Below are positions 57,918 through 64,000 of a stretch of 64,000 nucleotides of DNA, piece by piece. A program made the position numbers and the translations under genes. The number at the start of each line of letters is the position of its first letter. The stretch's first letter is position 1. A model generated the notes under the pieces. The model was given only the letters and a program-made list of their open reading frames with translations. It was not told where the DNA came from and made no database searches. Source of the stretch: Calamus simplicifolius (lineage: Eukaryota; Streptophyta; Magnoliopsida; Arecales; Arecaceae); the NCBI GenBank assembly GCA_900491605.1, contig UESW01004831.1, positions 188,865 to 252,864 on the forward strand, written 5' to 3'.

Positions 57918-58718
57918 GTGTGTTTTCTTTTTCTCTCTCTCTTTCAATAGTAAATCACAGAAGAGACTATGTTCCAGTTCCTGAAATAAACATTTTCCGA
58001 TTTAAACATCCAAGTTTGATCTTTTCCATAGAGGAAAAAAACCTTTTCAATAGTCAATTAAGATGACAATATCCAGACTAGATCCCATAAACTTCAACAT
58101 CCATCAATAATATTCAAAGCTCAAAGCAAGGCTTTTTAGGGGTTTTTTTTTGTGTGTCCTCTCTGCGTGTTTTTTTCCCTCCCTTTGTTTGTCTTTTTTT
58201 TTTTTTTTTCTCCCTTGATTTGGGTCATCGTCTGCCAGTAAAACATCCTAAACTCAAAAATCCCCCATTTAAATAAAACTTTCCACAGAAAATTTACTAC
58301 TAACCCAATGAATACCATTCAAATGACAAAAGCCCACCACACCACCAAAAACACAAACTTTAAAGCTGAAAAAGCGCGTAACCTGCATCGAAAGCGCATC
58401 CATGTCGGCCCTCAACGCAACAACGGGAGGCTTTCCGGTGCCGACAAACCCCACAACGCCCGTGACGGCAATCGGATGCTTATAGGTGATGCCCATCGCG
58501 TCGAGCTCCCTCCTGATGAGCTCGCTGGTCTCGAATTCCTCATACCCGAGCTCCGGATTCTCGTGGATCCTCCTCCTAACGCCCACCATCCAGTCCAAAA
58601 ACTCCGATTCCTTGGCCCTCCGGAGGAATCCAGCGGGATCGGGGGACGAGGCAAAAGCGAGGACCGAACCCGATAGAGAGAGAAGGAGAGCCAAAGCAAC
58701 CCATTTGGAGGAAGCCAT
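53372..58718 (-). CDS. ILR1-like IAA-amino-acid hydrolase (peptidase M20 family), five exons
   Basis: Exons on the minus strand: 58383-58718, 57430-57555, 54744-55058, 54367-54495 and 53372-53779, all with GT-AG borders and in frame, giving 437 residues, the family's usual length. Residues 1-25 (KWVALALLLSLSGSVLAF) are a signal peptide and the last four are HDEL, so an ER-lumen location is expected. M20 metal-site motifs are present: ALRADMDAL (101-109), KMHACGHDAH with C130 and H132, QPAEEGGGGA (E165/E166), FHV (H190), MGSEDFAFF and HSPYF (H394). Known members release free auxin (or jasmonate) from amino-acid conjugates; which conjugate this one prefers cannot be read from the sequence. Intron 2 is long (2.4 kb). 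No break seen. Confidence 0.95.
57881..57913. repeat. (TC)n microsatellite in ILR1-like intron 1
   Basis: About sixteen TC dinucleotides, beside T runs at 57843-57858. Located within the first intron. Confidence 0.9.
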
Positions 58719-59877
58719 CCTCTCCTCCGAGGCTTCGCTCTCTTCGTAGAGTCGATGGCCTCTGGAGAGGGGCAGAGGTTAGGAGGAGAAGGGGGTAAAG
58801 AACGGGGGGTTTTATTGAGGCTTCGGAGAATATGATAAGTCGGCAAACCCCCGGGGGAAGAGGGGTAGGGTCTGGAATTGGGTGCGGATGGGGATTTTAT
58901 TCTGTGGTCCCTCCAGGCCGGCGGCCATCAGAAAAACGAGATGGGTATCGTTCGATAGCAACTAATAAGTTCACAATTATCCACCACTGTACTCCACTGG
59001 GAGCGGATCAAGCTTACGGGTCAGCACGATGCACGTTACGTCGCGTACTAGTTGTGAAATTAGGCGTGATATTAGCATTTTTATTTTGTTTTTCCTTGGT
59101 CATTTTTTTGGACCGCTCCTCTGGTTTGGCGAAAACGGACCGGATAAATATTTTAATTTTTTTTGTGACAATTTACCGAAAAAACTGTAGCCTAGGAAAT
59201 GTCTTTTTGCATCCATGCATCGGGTATACACATTGATCGTATATTCATGCAAGCATATGTATCATTTATATTCATAGTTATTAAAATTATAGCCTAAGAA
59301 ATGCATCTTTGATCGCATGCAAGCATATGATCATAGTTATTAAAATTGAATCAGATCAATCAGTTAAATGCGAGATTCAAGCTAGATTAAATATTAAGAA
59401 TTCATTTGATCAATCCATTTAGATGATCCTATTTGAATATTTCAATATTTTATGTTTAAAATTTCTAAAATGGTAACTAGATCAATGAAATGAATGAAAG
59501 AAAAATATATAAATATATAAAAATTTTATAAAAATTAAGGTAAAAAAAAGTAAAAATGATGAAAATAAAGAAAATTGGATAATTTTTTTTATTTTTTAAA
59601 AAAAATTAAATCAAATTAAATGAATATACAAATTAAAAGTAAAAAAAAAATTAGAAATTAAATAAGATACTAAAAAATTAATATTATATATTTATTTTAT
59701 TAAAAATTAATTTTTATTAATAAAAATTAATTTTTATATTAAAATAATTAAATTGATGATTCAATGGTTGATTGGATGGTTGAATCAGTGATCGGATGAT
59801 TTAAGTTCTTGATAAGATCAATGTTCGAACCGAATATGGTAATCATACTCGCATGAACATGCGATTAATGCTCATTT
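58719..59877. other. Upstream region of the ILR1-like gene and AT-rich spacer
   Basis: 58719-58930 is GC-rich and likely holds the 5' UTR and promoter on the minus strand. Beyond 59200 the DNA is AT-rich. A segment near 59721-59770 repeats sequence found just after the N at 48749. Confidence 0.4.
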
Positions 59878-59901
59878 GAGGCGGTGCACAAAGACTTTTC
59901 C
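59878..59901. repeat. Lone terminus of the MULE MITE family
   Basis: GAGGCGGTGCACAAAGACTT followed by TTCC is nearly the same as the right end of the MULE MITE at 23837 (AAGGCGGTGTACAAAGTC then TTTTCC). No partner end was found nearby, so it is a fragment. Confidence 0.6.
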
Positions 59902-61485
59902 TGAAGCGTGCGTAACCTTAGATGGAAATGGTGTGGGCCTTTAGGACATGCTTTTAGGGAAAGCAGAACGGAGGAGTTTGAGAAATTATGGACTCATTAT
60001 ACTGTGCACGTGCAAAATATGCACTAAAAGAGAACAAAAACGACACGCTACCTAACTAAATAAAATAAAAGAGTGAGTAAAGGACAACGACTTCTTCAAC
60101 GACACGTGGCGATAACATCAAGGGCTAAGACCAATGACTTTTCCCGGGTAAGGCCTAAAGATTTGCTACAAGTTCAAATTTTGGCGAAATTTATATAAGG
60201 TTGAAATATACCGGATAGAAGGCCATTGGTCAGACTGGCTTGAGCTATGTCATGAGGGCCCCTTTTTTTATATATATATTAGAGTTAAGCTCGAACTCAA
60301 AAATAAAATCCGTATCAATTCTGAATAGAGAGGTTTGGCCCAATCTAAATCTAGTTTGGATCTAAACCTGATCCAAACTTGATTACTAAGCCTAAATCAG
60401 GCGTGAATATTGAGTCTCAGTGCTATGTTTCATATCCAATCCAGTTTTTATTTTGGGCATTCTCCATTCTTCTTTCTTCTTTGGTTTCCTTTAGAATTTT
60501 TCAATCCAAAAAGAACTTTTCTTCAAAACTTAAGTATTATTTGATAGAAAAAACACTACTCCTGAATAAGTATACGGGATAGAGTTTATCCCCAGACTAT
60601 CCCTAGGGATATTCCCTGGTTATTCCATTGATCATATTAAATGCAAAAATGTAGTTCCATATGATAACTTTTTTTTACTCTGTAGTGTTTGATAGCCCAA
60701 AAGCTATCCCTGGATAAATGTACAGGATAGCATTTATTCAGGGATAGCTGAGGGAATAAGTATCTTTTTAAAATTATAAGTATATCATCAAGGGATAACT
60801 TTAGTTGTTCCTGGGTTTCCTAGAGAATAAGTTCAAGGGATAACCATGAGTTATCCTTTCTAGTTAAACCTTTTCAGACCTATCCCCTCTAGCTATAGCA
60901 TTTGAAAATAAGAAGGGATATCCAAAAAATATCCTTCCTTATCCCCCACATCAAACACTGCCTTATTTGAAAGGATAATAAGTTATTTTTGTATTCCTTA
61001 AGAAATAAATTGCTATTTATTTTCTAGCTATTCTTTATAGTTATGACTTTTGAAAATAAAAAAGAATATCTTCTGAATATCTCCTCTTATTTTCTATTTC
61101 AAACATAACCTTAAGAATCAAAATAGATCACTATTAAGTATTACCATTGCTGATAAAGGATGGAGTGATCATGAGACTCCATGAGTCGAAATCATGCCTC
61201 GTGATATTGTTGATCCTCGTTGCCATCCTCTACAAGTTGGTTGCTATCCAAATCTTCGCCTCCAATGGATCAATCTTCCTCCATTGCGGCACTAGACCGT
61301 GGTCTCCACTTCCACGGTCCTCAATCATGATCGCTTTACTATTGGCAATGATCCATGTTGCCATGACCCTTAGCATCGTTTACCATTGTAGCTCCATGGC
61401 CGCAATTCTCTGTCCATTTTAGCTTCACACATATATATATAATATTAAATAAGAAATATAAATTAATGGTCTGTTGAAAGATTTT
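59902..61485. other. Spacer with a possible diverged MITE; no gene accepted
   Basis: Around 60550-60960 the motif GGATAAAT/TTATTCAGGGATA recurs in both orientations, ending near TATCCCCCACATCAAACACT, as in some plant MITEs, but ends and duplication are not clear. The open frame at 61147-61422 is hydrophobic and unrecognised. Confidence 0.35.
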
Positions 61486-61632
61486 GTTTACATTAAAATA
61501 CCCAAAAAAAAACATTGGAAGATCTTAACAAACCATTAATTTATATATTTTATATATATTAATCAAACAAGAAAAATATAAACTAATGGTTTGGTAAGAT
61601 CTTCAAATGTATTTTGGTACTTTAATATGAAC
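61486..61632. repeat. Inverted repeat, ~60-bp arms, 29-bp loop
   Basis: Arms 61486-61546 and 61576-61632 are near reverse complements: GGAAGATCTTAACAAACCAT on one side and ATGGTTTGGTAAGATCTTC on the other. A partial third copy lies at 61450-61486. A small foldback element is likely. Arm mismatches are numerous enough that a precursor role is only a guess. Confidence 0.65.
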
Positions 61633-63260
61633 AAAGCCTCTAAATGGATAAAAGAACAAGACATATGTAGATGTCGTGTATCCAAAAGTAAATCCTGCCG
61701 CTTTTGGTTTTTAGGACTCTCTTTCATCGTCATTCTTTGAACATTTTGCTCGGCTTTGAGCACACCAGCAGGTGGACCCATGCAACATTTGCCTCAGAAA
61801 TTTTAAAATTTATCAATAGTTCATAAAGTGAAAAAAAAAAAGTAAAATTAGCTAGAGATTGATATGGATAAAAAAATTAAAAAAAGAAAAAGCAAATTTG
61901 AAGTGAAACCACTCCTAATCATTATATAAAACACATCTACCACTTTCTTTTTTTTTATAAAATATAGATAAAAGTTTTTTTCTAAAAATATTTTTGGTGT
62001 ATGGTTTTACAATCCACTGGCATTTCAAGCCTATCATAATGATTTTGTAAAACATCTCTACTTTAGCATATTCAAGGGGTAGATCCAAGTTACACAAATG
62101 ATTTAAATCTTTGTATAAATTAGTTCATAAATTAAAACCATTCAGCTGGTATAATTCTATTCCCTCACCTCCCTTCCTTTAAAAAAAATTTATAACAATA
62201 ATAATAAATAAAATTATAAAACTATTTTTTAGACAAAATCTAGGTATAAATTATTAGTATTTCATCAGATAGTTTACAATCCATTAAAAAAATAATAATG
62301 GCAAGTATGTATTCTCCCGTTTGTTATGAATGATAATTATACATGTAAGCTAGTTGCTATAATAATAATAAAATTTTAATTTAGATTTTGTTAAAATGGG
62401 CTACAAATACTAACCAGCAATGTGGTGAAAATTTTTACTGTTTGTGCAAATGCTCTTGGCCTCATGTGAATCAAGATTGGGAAGTTCATACAATTTTTTT
62501 TTTTTGAATATATGCTATAAAATTATGATTTTTATACGCATAAAAAATGATGTAATTCGTACGTTTAACTTTATTAATTAACGTGCAACATGCACATGCA
62601 TATGTTAAAATAAAATCTATATATTTTTTAATTTTTGATATATATATATATATAAACGTATGCATTCATCACACGTTAATCATCATCATCATCGCAGTAA
62701 AAGCGGCAAGACTTTTCCTTGGAAAGATTATTTGGTTGGGCCTGTCGTGTGGTCCAGCTGTGGGGTACGACAGAGGCGTTTGATTCCAATAGCACATCAC
62801 TGGCCCCATTCCAGGTGTACCAGCGAGGAACGGGTCACGGACGAAATCTTTTGAGCATCTCAAAACATGGACCTTAGTCGTTGGCGGCATTAGCTCTTTG
62901 TAATCTTGTATTTTGGACATGTGTTGCACGTGATTTTTAAAAACTAAGAAGCACTTAATTAATATTTTTATACGCAATGAATGACGTAAATTTGACAATA
63001 TAATCTTCATTTATTCTTAAATGAAGGTAAAAAGTAGAGACTTTATGACCCATATTTGAGTAGTTTATGTCACAACAACAGAAATAATAAGATTATATTA
63101 TTATTATTATTATTTCGGACCAATCAACTCAAGCACTGGGCCTGTGGTGAGATTTTTTTAGACGAGCTGACTGATTTCCATCGCCTTATCTAAAGTGAGT
63201 CGATCTGTCACCGACGCTAAGGAAGGGGTTTAAAAAAAATAAAATGAAATATATTTTAAC
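61633..63260. other. AT-rich spacer; no gene seen
   Basis: Contains (TA)n at about 62638-62654 and (ATT)n at about 63094-63112. No coding domain or RNA gene recognised. Confidence 0.4.
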
Positions 63261-63268
63261 CCATTTGG

Positions 63269-63882
63269 TAGGGATGACAACGATTTGGAAATGATTCGGA
63301 TTATTTATATCGGTTTCCGTTTCGTAAAAAAAAACCGTTCCTATATTTTATCCCATTAAATTGTTATAATTAATGAAATAAAAATAAAAATATTTGATCA
63401 ATATATGAGTATTTATTTATTCATTTAGATAAAATAAAGACTAATCAAAATGATGATATTATATATATAAGAGGTTCTTCGACTATGGGATAAAGAAAAA
63501 AGAAAGAAAAGAACGAAAAATAAGAAAGTATACCAAAAAAAGAAAAAGGTATGAGAGGGCATTGATCGGGCAGCTAAAGCTAAGTTCTCGCCAGATCATT
63601 CATCTTGGTTCAGAACTTCAGATCAGTTATGTAAAAGAAGAAAAAGCATAAAGCTAAGTGAAATAAGAAAGAGCAAGTATCAGAATTATATATTTTATTT
63701 ATTTTTATTTTTTATTTATTATATATATATATATATTTAAATTTTAAATATATTATATTAAAGTTAACGGAACATAACCGATAAACGATGTTCGGACGAA
63801 GAATATTATTTGAGGCTATTTAGTTGTTAGCAAAAAAAAAATCTTCTTTATCCGTTGTAAACGATCAAACAGGCCATCCCTA
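63269..63882. mobile_element. hAT-type MITE, 614 bp
   Basis: Left end TAGGGATGACAACG, right end reversed TAGGGATGGCCTGT. Both sides show CCATTTGG (63261-63268 and 63883-63890), a perfect 8-bp duplication. Subterminal parts contain paired CGG/CCG-rich motifs; the interior is AT-rich with no transposase. Confidence 0.85.
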
Positions 63883-64000
63883 CCATTTGGCTTTGCTCGC
63901 ACGGGATGTCGGTTTCGTCTCCTTCGACGAAGCTGGGGCGGTGGCCTGGACTGCTATCGCTATCACTATCACTCGGCCGTTTTAATTTTTAAAAGTAGCC

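Noticed and set aside
57712..58066. Frames of 90-114 codons in plus orientation
   Set aside because: They read through T and TC simple repeats within intron 1 of the ILR1-like gene.
61147..61422. 91-codon hydrophobic frame
   Set aside because: No family recognised; hydrophobic translations arise easily in AT-rich DNA.
1..64000. Integrated plant virus (pararetrovirus) sequence
   Set aside because: All RT regions have LTR, primer-site or LINE contexts and integrase or endonuclease domains; no viral coat or movement-protein pattern seen.
1..64000. tRNA or rRNA genes
   Set aside because: The only tRNA-like matches are the two retrotransposon primer-binding sites; no cloverleaf or rRNA segment was recognised by eye.

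Overview
The window is nuclear DNA from a flowering plant. It has spliced plant genes (a TBL/PMR5-family gene, an AG-peptide, an ILR1-like amidohydrolase), plant-type Copia, Tat-like Gypsy, L1-type LINE with RNase H, CACTA, Mutator and hAT elements, and very AT-rich spacers. The AFB-type auxin receptor fragment and the element mix would suit a monocot, possibly a palm, but nothing here fixes the species.

Layout. 1-6640: an incomplete Ty3/Gypsy element on the minus strand. It has a 1.36 kb LTR, a gag fused by deletion to the end of pol, a 99-bp tandem array, and a spliced antisense gene running off the left edge. 6641-13640: remnants of a CACTA transposon with both transposase genes. The second gene is split by about 2.3 kb that contains a piece of a TIR1/AFB auxin-receptor gene. 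14957-16921: a TBL gene (minus), four exons. 18005-24341: a decayed L1-type LINE (minus) into which a Mutator-like MITE and a hAT MITE inserted. 24640-31236: a different LINE (plus), interrupted by a complete Copia element (24847-30158, TSD TCTAC). 31572-37396: a second complete Copia element (TSD ATATA) with a nearly intact 1007-codon pol frame. 38221-39304: a 1.08 kb hAT-type element with a perfect 8-bp TSD. 40545-41040: a ~125-bp tandem array. About 42690-48748: a long, better preserved plus-strand relative of the minus LINE, ending at an ambiguous base (N, 48749). 49337-49533: an arabinogalactan-peptide gene. 53372-58718: an ILR1-like IAA-amino-acid hydrolase (minus), five exons, ending in HDEL. 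58719-63268: AT-rich spacer with repeat fragments. 63269-63882: a third hAT MITE with 8-bp TSD.

Only three host genes are convincing. The ILR1-like gene looks intact. The TBL and AG-peptide genes each read correctly along the whole family pattern except for one missing base in a short homopolymer. This may be sequencing or assembly error rather than gene death. The auxin hydrolase and the auxin-receptor fragment are 43 kb apart and no functional link is claimed. Roughly half or more of the window is transposable-element sequence, often nested, and most of the long open frames outside the named genes are by-products of tandem arrays whose period is a multiple of three.
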